A program made the translations under genes and the position numbers. The notes under the pieces were generated by a model. The model was not told the origin of the DNA, did no database searches, and saw only the letters and a program-made list of their open reading frames with translations. Source: Promethearchaeota archaeon (GTDB taxonomy: Archaea; Asgardarchaeota; Lokiarchaeia; Sigyniarchaeales; SOKP01). From it: DNA of 45,939 nucleotides. Where the stretch lies: positions 1-45,939 of the forward strand of contig JAEOTS010000057.1 of assembly GCA_016839745.1 (NCBI GenBank). The letters are read 5' to 3'. The stretch's first letter is position 1, and every line of letters starts with the position of its first letter. Shown here piece after piece: positions 1 through 9,834 of the stretch.

Positions 1-384
1 GAACAATTGAATGTTAAATTACCAGGAGAATTTGAGAATCCCGCCGAAGAGGTAGAAATGAAAGAATCGCGTCTGACAGCGCAAGTGGAAGCGATTGCTG
101 CAAATACATTAGGAAATACGGGTGCTTTCCCTCGTTGGATAGCTGTTAGATTAGGATTTCAAAGATATCGATTTTTAACTTTTAAAAAATATAAAAATGA
201 CTATTTCCTTTCTTGTCTAACCGAAGGAAATTTACAAAAGATCGATATTATTGAAGCTCAATTAGAGCCTATTTTATACCATGGAATAGACACCCCCTTT
301 TCTGGAAACTTAAGACCTTTTAATAAACTGAAAGCCACTATTAAAGAATTAGTTAAACAGGTTCCGGGAAGAAAATATACTTAA
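1..384 (+). CDS. Hypothetical protein, cut at the window's left edge
   Basis: The reading frame is open from the first base to a TAA at 382-384, so the true start probably lies outside the window; a TTG at 7 is the first start-like codon inside it. At least 125 residues are visible. The middle is mixed basic and aromatic (residues about 40-65, rich in Arg, Phe, Lys and Tyr) and the C-terminus is Lys-rich. No membrane segment or catalytic motif is visible and I do not recognise the family. The codon use looks like that of its neighbours, so I believe it is a real gene. It ends 71 bases before the next gene on the same strand. Confidence 0.6.
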   Translation, partial: EQLNVKLPGEFENPAEEVEMKESRLTAQVEAIAANTLGNTGAFPRWIAVRLGFQRYRFLTFKKYKNDYFLSCLTEGNLQKIDIIEAQLEPILYHGIDTPFSGNLRPFNKLKATIKELVKQVPGRKYT

Positions 385-455
385 CTTTTTTAATTTTATG
401 TTACCTTTATTTAATTAAATTATCCATAAAAATTTTAATTTCTATAAAAATCCCC

Positions 456-1406
456 ATGGAATTAAACCCTAATGCTATTTATGAAGACTATGTAAATAAT
501 CGCTTAGATAAATTTACAACTATTAAGCAATTAATTTCAATCATTGAAATTTACGACGATAATGCTACTAGAGAAGATTCAATTAGAGTTCTTGGCAAAA
601 TAAAAAGTGAGAACCTATTCGAATTTTTCGAAAACTTACTGCTTTCTGATTCAAGTGAAAATGTAAGGAATGCTGCGGCAATTTATTTAAGCGAACATCA
701 TCTTAACAATAGTCTGGCTGTATTTACATGGGCACTTAAACATGAAAAATCCTATAAATGCTTATTAAGGATAGTTAAAGCTTTGGTGAAAATAAACTCT
801 AAAGAATCGAAAATTACTTTAATTGAGCAATTAAGGAAGATTAGAAAAACTCATTATATAAACCCTGAAAAAAGTTATGAAAATAAAAGATATAAAAAAG
901 CTTTAAAACCTCTAATAAAGAGGAATAAAATCGCTAACTTTTCCCATAAACAACTTGGGGAAATTCTTATCAACTTTTTTACTATCAAAACATTAATTGA
1001 AGAGATTCCAAATGTGTATTTTGAATTAAATTCTGTAAATTTATTGGTTGAAAAATTAGATTTATCTGATTACCTCGAATTTGAAGTAAAAGGAACTCCA
1101 TGGGATTGGAAAAATAATATACGAGATCTTTCAGAAATTTCAGGATTATATAATTTAAAGTATTTGAAAAAACTCGATCTATCGAATAATCAAATCGAAA
1201 ATGTGAAAGGTTTAGTGATGTTAAAAAACTTAACTCATTTGGTATTATCTAATAACCAAATTAGCGATATAGATAATTTAGAATATTTAAAACAGCTTTC
1301 AAAGCTCCAGTTTTTAGATTTATGTGGCAATAGAATTGTTAATTTTGTTAAAAAAGATGATTTTAATACAAATACGAGAGTTTTACTAAATCGATTTATA
1401 AGATAG
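456..1406 (+). CDS. HEAT-like plus leucine-rich-repeat protein
   Basis: This 316-residue protein probably serves in protein-protein interaction; no catalytic motif is seen. Residues about 20-130 form helical pairs of HEAT type, with a recognisable helix around SSENVRNAAAIYLSEH. Residues about 225-300 hold at least three leucine-rich repeats with the LxxLDLSNNQI signature, the variant with an N-N-Q-I turn common in archaeal and bacterial LRR proteins. A Lys-rich linker lies between. No signal peptide is present, so it should be cytosolic. Such LRR proteins are frequent in Lokiarchaeia. It converges on the RuBisCO-like gene, with 37 bases between the two ends. Confidence 0.75.
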   Translation: MELNPNAIYEDYVNNRLDKFTTIKQLISIIEIYDDNATREDSIRVLGKIKSENLFEFFENLLLSDSSENVRNAAAIYLSEHHLNNSLAVFTWALKHEKSYKCLLRIVKALVKINSKESKITLIEQLRKIRKTHYINPEKSYENKRYKKALKPLIKRNKIANFSHKQLGEILINFFTIKTLIEEIPNVYFELNSVNLLVEKLDLSDYLEFEVKGTPWDWKNNIRDLSEISGLYNLKYLKKLDLSNNQIENVKGLVMLKNLTHLVLSNNQISDIDNLEYLKQLSKLQFLDLCGNRIVNFVKKDDFNTNTRVLLNRFIR

Positions 1407-1424
1407 CCTTAATCTTGAAATAAG

Positions 1425-1443
1425 AAATAAAAAAATAAAAAAA
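1425..1443 (-). terminator. U-rich terminator candidate after the RuBisCO-like gene
   Basis: Directly after the minus-strand stop codon at 1444 the minus strand reads as two T-runs split by single A bases. Archaeal transcription commonly ends at such U-tracts. No hairpin is needed or seen. Confidence 0.4.
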
Positions 1444-2838
1444 TTATTCAATTAATTGTGTCTTTCCAGTGCCCCAAACTCCAAGAGCTTTACCGAGTTC
1501 TTCATGTTCTTTTGCGTAATTCCTAACTTCGATTCCATTCATTACTGCATAAATAGCTTGTCTAAATGCTTTTGCACCGGCAATTGGACCATCAGGATGA
1601 CTGTGAATCCCTCCACCACTTCCGATCAAAATATCCTTACCCGCTTCTTTCATAGTCTTCTCAACCATTCCCTGTGTGATTCCTCCACTTGGCATTGGAA
1701 GCGTTGGTTTTATATGTTGGAAGGGATATCGTAATACTTTTAGGTTTTGTTCGTATCGTTCTTCTAATATTTCCGCTTTTCCGTAAGGCGCGGGAATTAC
1801 AACTGTGTCTGCTCCACACATTCTTGGGAATTTTCCTAACACAAGCATGCTTGTTAAGCCTGTCCATTCTCCCCCAATATAAGCTCCTCCAAAGTCCATG
1901 TGGCCCAGCACTGGTACTTTGATAGATGGATCTTCGCAAACAGCTCGCAAAGCTTCAAAACCAGCAGATAAATAATTAATCATCAATGCATTCGCGCCCA
2001 TTTCAACCATTTTATCAGCATATTCAAACATCTCAGGAAATTTACTTGTAATGTTAATAGTGTACAATGTTTTTTCTCCTTTTTCAGAATCTGCTCTATC
2101 TATAGATTCCATAACTGCTGAAATCCGATCTTCTAATGTATTGAATGCTGGGTTTGCAATAAGTTCATCGTCTTTTACAACATCACACCCTCCAACAGCA
2201 GCTTTATAAACTAAATCTGCTGCGACATCGCATGTGTGGCCGGTACAAGGTTTCACCATATTATTTAACAAAGGTCGTTCAGGTACTTTCAGAAGCTTTC
2301 GTAGCCCATCAATTCCGAATTTTGGCCCTTTAAAATCCTCTAAATATGCTTTAGGAAAGGCAAGATCCACTAATTTTAATCCGTGAGTTAAACTTATATT
2401 CCCTATTACAGATGTAAGAAGCATTGGAATACCGTCTCCTTTTATGTTTGAGATAGGAAAACCAATTTGAACGAAATAAAGTCTTTCTGGATGATCTGCC
2501 TTAGATGGAAGCACATACTCGTAATGTGGAAGCTCATACACGCCTAGCACTCTGGCGACATGCTCCTTCCGAACTTCTGCCGTTTCAGCGGGTACTCTTA
2601 CCCAGGTTCCAGTTGATTGTTCAATAGCAGCAAACCTAGATAAATAGTTTACATTCATTCCACGGGGCCTTTTGATAATGTAAGAAGCAATTATATAAGA
2701 CTCAAGATCAATACCATCTAATCCAATTGCTTCTGGAACATCCAAATATTGCTTACAACTTTCATAATATTCTTCTTCAGGTGCCATAATTATATCGAAG
2801 AAAATAATATTAGAATATTGAAAAATATTGTTATTCAT
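1444..2838 (-). CDS. RuBisCO large-subunit-like protein (form IV or divergent form III)
   Basis: This belongs to the RuBisCO large-chain superfamily. In the 464-residue frame these landmarks are visible: the ESSTGTW-like motif EQSTGTW, the GN of the Asn123 region, VKPCTG (Lys175 equivalent), the carbamylation motif KDDE at 222-225, GHMDFGG with His313 (His294 equivalent), loop 6 PYGKAE with Lys354 (Lys334 equivalent), and PSGGI and GSGGG phosphate loops. The Arg that follows His294 in true RuBisCO is Met314 here, and the His327 position before loop 6 seems to be Val. Both normally contact the substrate phosphates, so it may be a RuBisCO-like protein acting on another sugar phosphate. An internal ATG at 2787-2785 (residue 18) gives a more typical N-terminus and may be the real start. 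Confidence 0.9.
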   Translation of the reverse strand: MNNNIFQYSNIIFFDIIMAPEEEYYESCKQYLDVPEAIGLDGIDLESYIIASYIIKRPRGMNVNYLSRFAAIEQSTGTWVRVPAETAEVRKEHVARVLGVYELPHYEYVLPSKADHPERLYFVQIGFPISNIKGDGIPMLLTSVIGNISLTHGLKLVDLAFPKAYLEDFKGPKFGIDGLRKLLKVPERPLLNNMVKPCTGHTCDVAADLVYKAAVGGCDVVKDDELIANPAFNTLEDRISAVMESIDRADSEKGEKTLYTINITSKFPEMFEYADKMVEMGANALMINYLSAGFEALRAVCEDPSIKVPVLGHMDFGGAYIGGEWTGLTSMLVLGKFPRMCGADTVVIPAPYGKAEILEERYEQNLKVLRYPFQHIKPTLPMPSGGITQGMVEKTMKEAGKDILIGSGGGIHSHPDGPIAGAKAFRQAIYAVMNGIEVRNYAKEHEELGKALGVWGTGKTQLIE

Positions 2839-2877
2839 AAAAACAATAAAAAAAAGATAAAAAAAATGAAAAAAAAT
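2839..2877 (-). terminator. U-rich spacer, terminator candidate
   Basis: The 39-base gap between the longin/winged-helix gene and the RuBisCO-like gene holds three A-runs on the plus strand, hence three U-runs in the minus-strand transcript. It could end the upstream transcript, and it leaves little room for a separate promoter unless that lies inside the upstream gene or the RuBisCO-like gene starts at 2787. Confidence 0.4.
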
Positions 2878-3981
2878 TTAATCTTCAGATTTAACTGCTG
2901 ATTTTAAGTTAATATATGTATTTTCAAGAATATTTAGATATTCAACTAACACTTGATCTGCTTTTGATTTATTCTCGTATTCTGCTTTAATGATATTCAA
3001 CAAGTATTTTGGAAAGATTTTGTCAACGTAAAAATCTGATAACAATGCGTAATATTCGTTATTTCTATCGTCTTGGAACACTTGAATCATTTGAGTTTCC
3101 CAGAGCATTTTCAGAACCTCGTCGATGTCGTCCACACCTTTCTTTTTCAGTTTTTCAAGGTCATTTTTGGTAACAATTGCCGTTCTTAGTAATCGCAAGG
3201 TTTCGTAAATTTGGGGGTTAATTATATTATCAATTAACCTAAGATTGTCTTGTTCAGATGGTCGATAGTTTTGAAAGTATTTTTTAGCTTCCATTCTATA
3301 ATCAGAGGCTAACTGAGAAGGTAAACCTTTATCACCGGGATCTTTTAGCAATCTAACGGGAGGAATTCTCATCATTAAAATATCGTTAGTAAGAAAAATC
3401 AGCTCAGAGGGCATCCCCTTAACCGAGGTTTCCTTTATAAGCTCCCTTTTAATCAATTCGATTAATACACCTTCTAAATCGACAAATCCTTGTTTATATC
3501 TGTCTTTTAACCAGACCATTAGCTCAGATTTCGAAACAGCTCCTTCTTCCCTTAAACGATTGATAATCATTCTTTTAATTTCATCCTGATATGTCATTGC
3601 TAATCGTTGCTCAGTATTTAAGGTTGGATAAACCGATAGTCTTCGAAACAACGAAGGAACAAGTTTTAAATAAGCGTCATCTTCTAGATTTTGTAAGATT
3701 ATTCTAGATGTATCAGCTAATCCTCCTTCGTAAGCATCAGGGTCATCATCGAGATTTAAAAGCATGAGGATGTAGTATCCTTTTTCTGGTCCCGTGTAGT
3801 AAGATGCGATATTTAGCGAACCAACCATTAAACTGATCATTCCCGATTCTCCACTGTACTCGTGCGTACTATACACTTGCATCAGTGTTTTATCTGTAAT
3901 GACGATTTCTTCGGGGTATTTTGCTAAAATTTCAGTACCGACTCGTTCATCCCATTTCATGACGACTAAACCTACTGGCAC
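2878..3981 (-). CDS. Longin/roadblock-like protein with two winged helices (copy 1)
   Basis: This 367-residue cytosolic protein has an N-terminal alpha/beta domain (residues 1-120, MPVGLVVMKWD onset) that looks like the longin/roadblock type found in small-GTPase regulators. Winged-helix-like modules follow at about 130-205 and 255-335. The start is a GTG that overlaps the TAG stop of the upstream surface-protein gene by one base, and GGAGG lies 8 bases upstream, so the two genes are translationally coupled. A paralog of the same length at 8527-9630 begins with ATG and the same first residues, which supports the GTG start. No enzyme motif is seen. Its task is unknown; a link to GTPase signalling or transcription is only inference. 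Confidence 0.75.
   Translation of the reverse strand: MPVGLVVMKWDERVGTEILAKYPEEIVITDKTLMQVYSTHEYSGESGMISLMVGSLNIASYYTGPEKGYYILMLLNLDDDPDAYEGGLADTSRIILQNLEDDAYLKLVPSLFRRLSVYPTLNTEQRLAMTYQDEIKRMIINRLREEGAVSKSELMVWLKDRYKQGFVDLEGVLIELIKRELIKETSVKGMPSELIFLTNDILMMRIPPVRLLKDPGDKGLPSQLASDYRMEAKKYFQNYRPSEQDNLRLIDNIINPQIYETLRLLRTAIVTKNDLEKLKKKGVDDIDEVLKMLWETQMIQVFQDDRNNEYYALLSDFYVDKIFPKYLLNIIKAEYENKSKADQVLVEYLNILENTYINLKSAVKSED
3817..3885. repeat. 69-base identical segment shared with the paralog
   Basis: These 69 bases are identical to 9466-9534, in the matching part of the two longin/winged-helix paralogs (residues about 33-55). Flanking parts of the two genes differ at many synonymous sites, so the identity is local. 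Confidence 0.85.
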
Positions 3982-6900
3982 TATAACCCCCCTCCTTCAA
4001 ATTCAGTTTTTTTAGGTAAGTTCTTCGTTTTCTTTGTACTATGCCCTAAGATTTCTTCTAACGATAAATCAAGCGTCTCCCACTTATCTCCTAGTTTTTT
4101 AATGATATACTCTTCCTTAGATGGATAGAGAAGCGAATCTGAAATTGATTTTCTTCCTTTTATGTTCTTACTCATTTCTCTTGACTTCTTGACAAATGTA
4201 GGTATTCTTGCCCTTTGCACTTGACGATAGATAATAAGACTACCAACCACAGCAACAATTGCACCTACTAACATTAGAAAGTAAAACATAGGGAACCCTG
4301 GAAAGATCTCTACCATTCCAACATTAATAGTCACATCTAATATTACACTTTCATAATTATCCAAATTGAGAGTTATTTGTCCTGAAAGAGGTATAGACGC
4401 AAGGAATGCTTCAGGTAAATCATTGATACTAACTGAATAGGTTCCATCACCATTAGGCGTGAAATCATACCTGTTACCTTGTAACATCAGGAATACTTCG
4501 CAATTATTTAAATCACTTCCATTTATCATATCATGCGAGCTAATATCGAAGGTTAATACTTGACCTGAAATTGCAGGAATAATCTTACTCGCAATTGCGT
4601 CAATTTCTCGAGGTATTATGTCTAGAATTATAATTCCGCTTCTACCAGCATAATTCTCTTTTTCGATGTTAAATGTTATTGTATATTTTGCAATCTCTAA
4701 TGTTTCAGTATCAAAATCTAATGCATAATTGCCATTTCCAAGATCAATTAAAGATCCTGCCCCACTATCTACAGTGAAGTCTCCGACTTTTTTAGTCCAT
4801 TCGTACGTATTTGTTTCAGCTCCAGATAAACCTGCTCTTGTACTTTCTATAATATAAGAGAAGTAATAGGTCTCTGATTCTCTGTATGCTAAATCCACAT
4901 CCTTATAAATTCCTACGCTATCATTTATAAGCGTTTTTATAGCAAGAATTGTAACCTCAATAAATATTGTTTGTTCTTGATAATTTTGATCATTGGCAGT
5001 AATTTGGATTGTATATGGTATAGGTTTACTTTCTGGAAAATTCGTTGTTCCTACTATAAGCTGATACCTACCATTTGAACCATAAGGAGTTAAAGATCCA
5101 AAAACGGAAGGATACTTAATTACAGAGTATTGGACAGTAGCATCATCAATGGGATTATTACCTCCAAAACTAATGTCAGTATAGGTAACTTCCATTATTA
5201 TAGATTCACCCCAATAAGCAGTTAGAGCGGATTCATTTCCAACTAATGTAGTAGATTTAGGATCCAGAATAAAGGACGTAGAAGTTTCTTCTGTTATGAA
5301 TCCTGGTTTAGTAGCTTCAATTTCGATTAAATAATCCCTTTCTGAAAACCAAGCGTCACCACCAGGCTCAACAAGGGTCGATGTATCAATGCTTAAATTA
5401 TATAATCCTCCACCAATATCACTAAAGTATAAAGTTTGAGTGTTGATTTGAACTCCTGATTTAACATTATAAGTAACCGTTGCTCCGGTCAAAGGATAAG
5501 TTATCGTCTCATTTTCAGTATATGTAAAATTTACTTGAAAATTCAATACATCACCTAGCATCTGATTAATCTCGGGATCTGGAAGTACTGTTAATTCCAA
5601 ATCAGATTCAAATGTTGGTCCAAATGTTACATTAACTATTACAGAATTTTCTTCATAAAAATAGAATGTGGAATTTAATATATTAAAACCACCATCTAAA
5701 TCCCCAACAGCATCAACTTTTTGAGGTGTAGTATCAAACCATTCAACCCCAAAAGTAACATTTCCATCAGAAGGATTTGTGAAATTACTCCAACGGAAAA
5801 TAGCATTTCCATTTTCTTCTGAATTTTCTGAGCCAATTAATTCTGGTCCTGATCCATCATCAATCCAAAATGTTATTTTAGCACCATTCAATTTACTTTG
5901 ATAATCATTAGTACTATTATATCTATCTAACGTTAAATTCAACGAAGTTAATTGCACATTCGTGAATGAAGTTTCATTAAGTCCTGTTGAATCAACTGTA
6001 GTCTCGTCAAGAACAATAGTTTTTGGAGAAGTTATAGTAAGTGGCGGCATTGCATATTTTTCATAAGAAGCATTGACAATGTAGGTACCAGCATTTAACC
6101 TGGTAAAAAGAGCTTCTCCAGAATCATCGGTATACTGAGTTCCTATCATAGTGAAGTCAGTTTCATTCCAAAGAGTAACCGTTACTCCTGGTACTAGATT
6201 GCCATCAATATCTGTAACATTTACTTCCATATTATAGAATTTAGAATCTTTTTCATAGATATAAAGATTCACAGGATTCTTAAGCGTTTTAAACTTATTA
6301 TCAAATAGTTGCGCTGAAGGACTCAAAACATTATCAATAAATTCCCAAAATTCGATGTGTAATTGATTTGAAGGTCCCCCGAGGTTGTTATTAAAGTCAT
6401 TAATATAACCTGGGTTATAAACAACTGTATCATTCGGACTATTATAAGTAACATTTCCCAATAAATAACTTATTGAAGTCGAAAGGCCCGTTTCATAGAA
6501 GTTTGGAACAAACATTCCAACAGTTAATTTTTCATCAACATGAATAGGATCGTGAACAACTGTATAATTTTCTACTGTAAACTGATCATAAGTTAATCCT
6601 CGATTTTCTAATATTCCATCATAGTAATAATAGAAATCCTCAGAATCAGCTAAACCTGAAAAGTCAAAATATGTGTTAAGAGGAATCATTTGAGTGTTGG
6701 TATTTGTACCATCAAAAGCATTATCAAAAAATATTGTTCGATTGATATTCCATAAATTGTAGTCATAATAGAATGTACAAATATCTGAAACGTGCATACC
6801 AAAAAGATCTGTCCAGTTGACTTCATAGCGAGAAAAAACTTCCCCATTAATAATTTCTTCTATTGAATCTATCGTAGCTGTTTTAGAGCCATATTTATAA

Positions 6901-8300
6901 GATTCAATATCAGAATCAGTTAATGAATCATTATAAAAAGCAACCTCATCGATAACTCCCGTATAGTACCTGTTAATATGTTCTGATGAACCAATCGAAA
7001 ACACGGCTCCCGCTACATTATCCATATCAGTTCCGCCATCCCATCCCGGTGAAAGACGATACCAATTATCGTTTATCCTAACCTCAATCTTATTATTAGG
7101 TTTAGTAAAATCGACTTTTAACGCGATAAAGTTCCATTCTCCAACTGTTACGGCTCCAGTGATCCCAAAATTGGCTTGAGTATCTGCAGATACTCCATCT
7201 GCATCGATGTAAACATGAATCTTCCCATAATCTGCCCCTGCTGTACCTACAATTCCAATTTCAAAATTATCATTAATAGTGTCATGCGCTTTTGCCATAA
7301 AACAGTTTTGAGTACCATGATTTGTTGCTAGAGTTGTTAATGTTGTTGGTTTAATCCAGGCAGTCATAGTCCATTTCTGAGTATTATCATTAAAAGGTTC
7401 TCCAGGATCATCTAAACCAGACCCAAAATGAAGAGTATCATTAGTAACAGAGGAACCACCGAATTGTAATCCATAATCTACAGCTCCTTGAACCCAATTA
7501 ACATTTCCATTAATTTGCCCAGGATCTAAATTACCACTTGCGTCACTAACAGATGTACCGAAATTTTCATCCATATGAGCCAAAAACACTAATCTAGTAT
7601 CTGTTAATCGTCTCTCGGGGGCTAAAGAATTGGTATTATGAAAATCTATAGTATCTTTTTCAAATGTTGTAACTCCTTGCCCTTCTACAAGTTGTGCTTC
7701 ATAAATAGAACCGGAATCAACTCTAACTGTTAATGTTCCAGTGTCTAAATTACTTTGAAAATTAGTAGCATAACTTGGAGGACCAATATTATCTAAATTT
7801 TCATTGAAATAAAGAAAATAAGTCTGATTTGAACCTGCTGGAACATCTGCCAAGAAAGTAATCATACATGATTGTATATAATTGGATGTATTCGAATATT
7901 TTATTACATCCCATAATTGAACGGGGATTTCACTACTCCATTCATCGTTTCCAGTGGCATTAAAACTTACCAGTCTAGCACTATCTTCTTTGTGTTCGTT
8001 ATCATCAAAAGTTAAATAAACACTAACGGGTTCATATCTGTCGAGACCCTCGAGTTCTTCAACTTCTAATCCAACTCTAAACCTAAATCTTGTATCCCAC
8101 CATTCAGATAGGTCATATTTGTCATTTACATAAGTGATATCAGCGTTATTTGGAAGGTAATCATCTTCATCAATAGCTGTACTACCATTATCAACTAAAT
8201 TTCCTTGTTTTAATAAAATCATAGAAAATATAGTAGTTGGTAATAAGATTGTTAGCAAAATCAGTGTCATTCTTATTGTTCGTTTTTTTCTAACATTCAT
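3981..8300 (-). CDS. Large membrane-anchored surface protein with LamG and Ig-like domains
   Basis: This 1439-residue protein has a basic N-terminus and hydrophobic stretch (about residues 10-30) fitting a signal peptide or anchor. A DUF2341-like beta region (about 65-180) starts with a WWDTRFR motif. A LamG/concanavalin-like domain lies at about 230-475 (AHMDENFG, MTAWIKP, GVIDEVAFYND). Then come several Ig-like or carboxypeptidase-regulatory-like beta domains (one near GNLVPGVTVTLWNE). A transmembrane helix at about 1336-1359 is followed by an 80-residue Lys-rich cytosolic tail. Many N-x-S/T sites fit an exported glycoprotein. It is likely a sugar-binding or adhesive cell-surface protein. 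It is co-transcribed with the downstream longin/winged-helix gene, whose start overlaps its stop. Confidence 0.8.
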   Translation of the reverse strand: MNVRKKRTIRMTLILLTILLPTTIFSMILLKQGNLVDNGSTAIDEDDYLPNNADITYVNDKYDLSEWWDTRFRFRVGLEVEELEGLDRYEPVSVYLTFDDNEHKEDSARLVSFNATGNDEWSSEIPVQLWDVIKYSNTSNYIQSCMITFLADVPAGSNQTYFLYFNENLDNIGPPSYATNFQSNLDTGTLTVRVDSGSIYEAQLVEGQGVTTFEKDTIDFHNTNSLAPERRLTDTRLVFLAHMDENFGTSVSDASGNLDPGQINGNVNWVQGAVDYGLQFGGSSVTNDTLHFGSGLDDPGEPFNDNTQKWTMTAWIKPTTLTTLATNHGTQNCFMAKAHDTINDNFEIGIVGTAGADYGKIHVYIDADGVSADTQANFGITGAVTVGEWNFIALKVDFTKPNNKIEVRINDNWYRLSPGWDGGTDMDNVAGAVFSIGSSEHINRYYTGVIDEVAFYNDSLTDSDIESYKYGSKTATIDSIEEIINGEVFSRYEVNWTDLFGMHVSDICTFYYDYNLWNINRTIFFDNAFDGTNTNTQMIPLNTYFDFSGLADSEDFYYYYDGILENRGLTYDQFTVENYTVVHDPIHVDEKLTVGMFVPNFYETGLSTSISYLLGNVTYNSPNDTVVYNPGYINDFNNNLGGPSNQLHIEFWEFIDNVLSPSAQLFDNKFKTLKNPVNLYIYEKDSKFYNMEVNVTDIDGNLVPGVTVTLWNETDFTMIGTQYTDDSGEALFTRLNAGTYIVNASYEKYAMPPLTITSPKTIVLDETTVDSTGLNETSFTNVQLTSLNLTLDRYNSTNDYQSKLNGAKITFWIDDGSGPELIGSENSEENGNAIFRWSNFTNPSDGNVTFGVEWFDTTPQKVDAVGDLDGGFNILNSTFYFYEENSVIVNVTFGPTFESDLELTVLPDPEINQMLGDVLNFQVNFTYTENETITYPLTGATVTYNVKSGVQINTQTLYFSDIGGGLYNLSIDTSTLVEPGGDAWFSERDYLIEIEATKPGFITEETSTSFILDPKSTTLVGNESALTAYWGESIIMEVTYTDISFGGNNPIDDATVQYSVIKYPSVFGSLTPYGSNGRYQLIVGTTNFPESKPIPYTIQITANDQNYQEQTIFIEVTILAIKTLINDSVGIYKDVDLAYRESETYYFSYIIESTRAGLSGAETNTYEWTKKVGDFTVDSGAGSLIDLGNGNYALDFDTETLEIAKYTITFNIEKENYAGRSGIIILDIIPREIDAIASKIIPAISGQVLTFDISSHDMINGSDLNNCEVFLMLQGNRYDFTPNGDGTYSVSINDLPEAFLASIPLSGQITLNLDNYESVILDVTINVGMVEIFPGFPMFYFLMLVGAIVAVVGSLIIYRQVQRARIPTFVKKSREMSKNIKGRKSISDSLLYPSKEEYIIKKLGDKWETLDLSLEEILGHSTKKTKNLPKKTEFEGGGL

Positions 8301-8526
8301 TTATTAATTACCTAATTGTGTAATTTTTTTTTTTTAGATATTCTTTAAAACAAGAACTTTTTACTTCTATTAGTACCACTTTACATATTTAATTATTAGT
8401 ATAAGGAAACTTAATAGAACTAATTTTCACCAATAACCTTTCTTTTTTGGAACTAAAAAACCGCTCGATAAAATTCAGAATTAGTAAAATTAAGAAATAA
8501 AAATGAATACTAAATAAATGGCAAAC

Positions 8527-9630
8527 TCATTTTTTAGATTTTTTAGTTGACTTCAAACCTAAATAAGTATTCTCAAGAATGTTTAAATACTCAATTAAAA
8601 CCTGCTCTGCTTTAGATTTTTTCTCGTATTCAGATTTAATGATATTTAGTAAGTACTTTGGAAAAATTAACTTAATTATAAAATCAGAAAGAAGAGCGTA
8701 ATATTCGTTGTTTCTATCGTCTCTGAAAACCAAGATCATTTGGTTCTCCCAAAGTAATTTCAGTACATCATCAATATCTTCAACTCCCTTCTTTTTCAAT
8801 TTTTCAAGGTCGTTCTTTGTTACAATGGCAGTTCTCAACAATCTTAAAACTTCGTACGATTGAGGATCGCTGATAATTTTTAAGATTCTAAGATTATCAT
8901 CCTCGGAAGGGTAGTAATTTGTGAAATATTTCTTTGATTCTGTTAAATAATCATCATTAAGTTGGGAGGGTAACCCTTTATCACTAGGTGATTTATAAAG
9001 AAGAGTAGCAGGAACTCGCATTACTAATAAGTCATTCGTTAGAAAGATCAATTCTGACGGCACTCCTTTCACTGATGCCTCCTTAACGATATCTCTTTTA
9101 ATAAGCTCTACAATAACACCCTCCAAATCGACAAAACCATGGCGATATCTATCTTTAAGCCAAATCATTAACTCGGATTTAGAAACTACACCTTCATCTC
9201 TTAAGCGCTTGATGATTAAGCGTTTCACTTCATCTTGATAAGTAATTGCTAACTGTTGTTCCTCATTTAAAGATGGATATATAGAAAGTCTCCTGAAAAG
9301 TGAAGGAACTAATTGCTTGTAGGCACCATCTTCAAGATTTTGTAAAATTGTTCTTGATGCGTCGATTAAACCTCCCTCGTAATTATCAGGATCGTCATCA
9401 ATATTTAATAATAACAGAATATAATAGCTTTTATCTGGCCCCGTATAGTATGATGCGATATTTAACGAACCAACCATTAAACTGATCATTCCCGATTCTC
9501 CACTGTACTCGTGCGTACTATACACTTGCATCAGAGTTTTATCGGTAATAACGATTTCTTCGGGGTATTTTACTAAAATTTCAGTACCAACACGATCATC
9601 CCATTTCATGACCACTAAACCAACTGGCAT
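8527..9630 (-). CDS. Longin/roadblock-like protein with two winged helices (copy 2)
   Basis: This is a 367-residue paralog of the gene at 2878-3981, with the same domain order: N-terminal longin/roadblock-like domain (1-120), winged helix (about 130-205) and winged helix (about 255-335). The two proteins align end to end without gaps worth noting and differ mostly in the last 20 residues and around 205-245. GGAGG stands about 11 bases before the ATG. It is separated from the surface-protein gene by 226 AT-rich bases, so it may have its own transcript, although all three genes share one strand. Duplication around the surface-protein gene suggests a functional set. Confidence 0.75.
   Translation of the reverse strand: MPVGLVVMKWDDRVGTEILVKYPEEIVITDKTLMQVYSTHEYSGESGMISLMVGSLNIASYYTGPDKSYYILLLLNIDDDPDNYEGGLIDASRTILQNLEDGAYKQLVPSLFRRLSIYPSLNEEQQLAITYQDEVKRLIIKRLRDEGVVSKSELMIWLKDRYRHGFVDLEGVIVELIKRDIVKEASVKGVPSELIFLTNDLLVMRVPATLLYKSPSDKGLPSQLNDDYLTESKKYFTNYYPSEDDNLRILKIISDPQSYEVLRLLRTAIVTKNDLEKLKKKGVEDIDDVLKLLWENQMILVFRDDRNNEYYALLSDFIIKLIFPKYLLNIIKSEYEKKSKAEQVLIEYLNILENTYLGLKSTKKSKK
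9466..9534. repeat. 69-base identical segment (second copy)
   Basis: Partner of 3817-3885. It is base-for-base identical, including third codon positions, while adjacent sequence has drifted. Confidence 0.85.
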
Positions 9631-9834
9631 ATTTTCAGAGTACCTCCTTTAGAAGATTTATTTTTCAGTGATATAAATTCCTTCATGGAGTAAATTTCTA
9701 TAATTTCTTCAATCAATCAAATTTTTAACAATTTTATAAAAAAACTTAATTATAACCTTATGCTTTCCAATAGGCTGATATTGAATGCAACATGAATTTA
9801 ACAAAGACATAAGAATATATACCTTAGTCTATCA

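Noticed and set aside
8301..8526. T-run at about 8324-8336 as a terminator
   Set aside because: It lies on the plus strand between minus-strand genes, so it is an A-run in their transcript; it is more likely part of the surface-protein promoter region.
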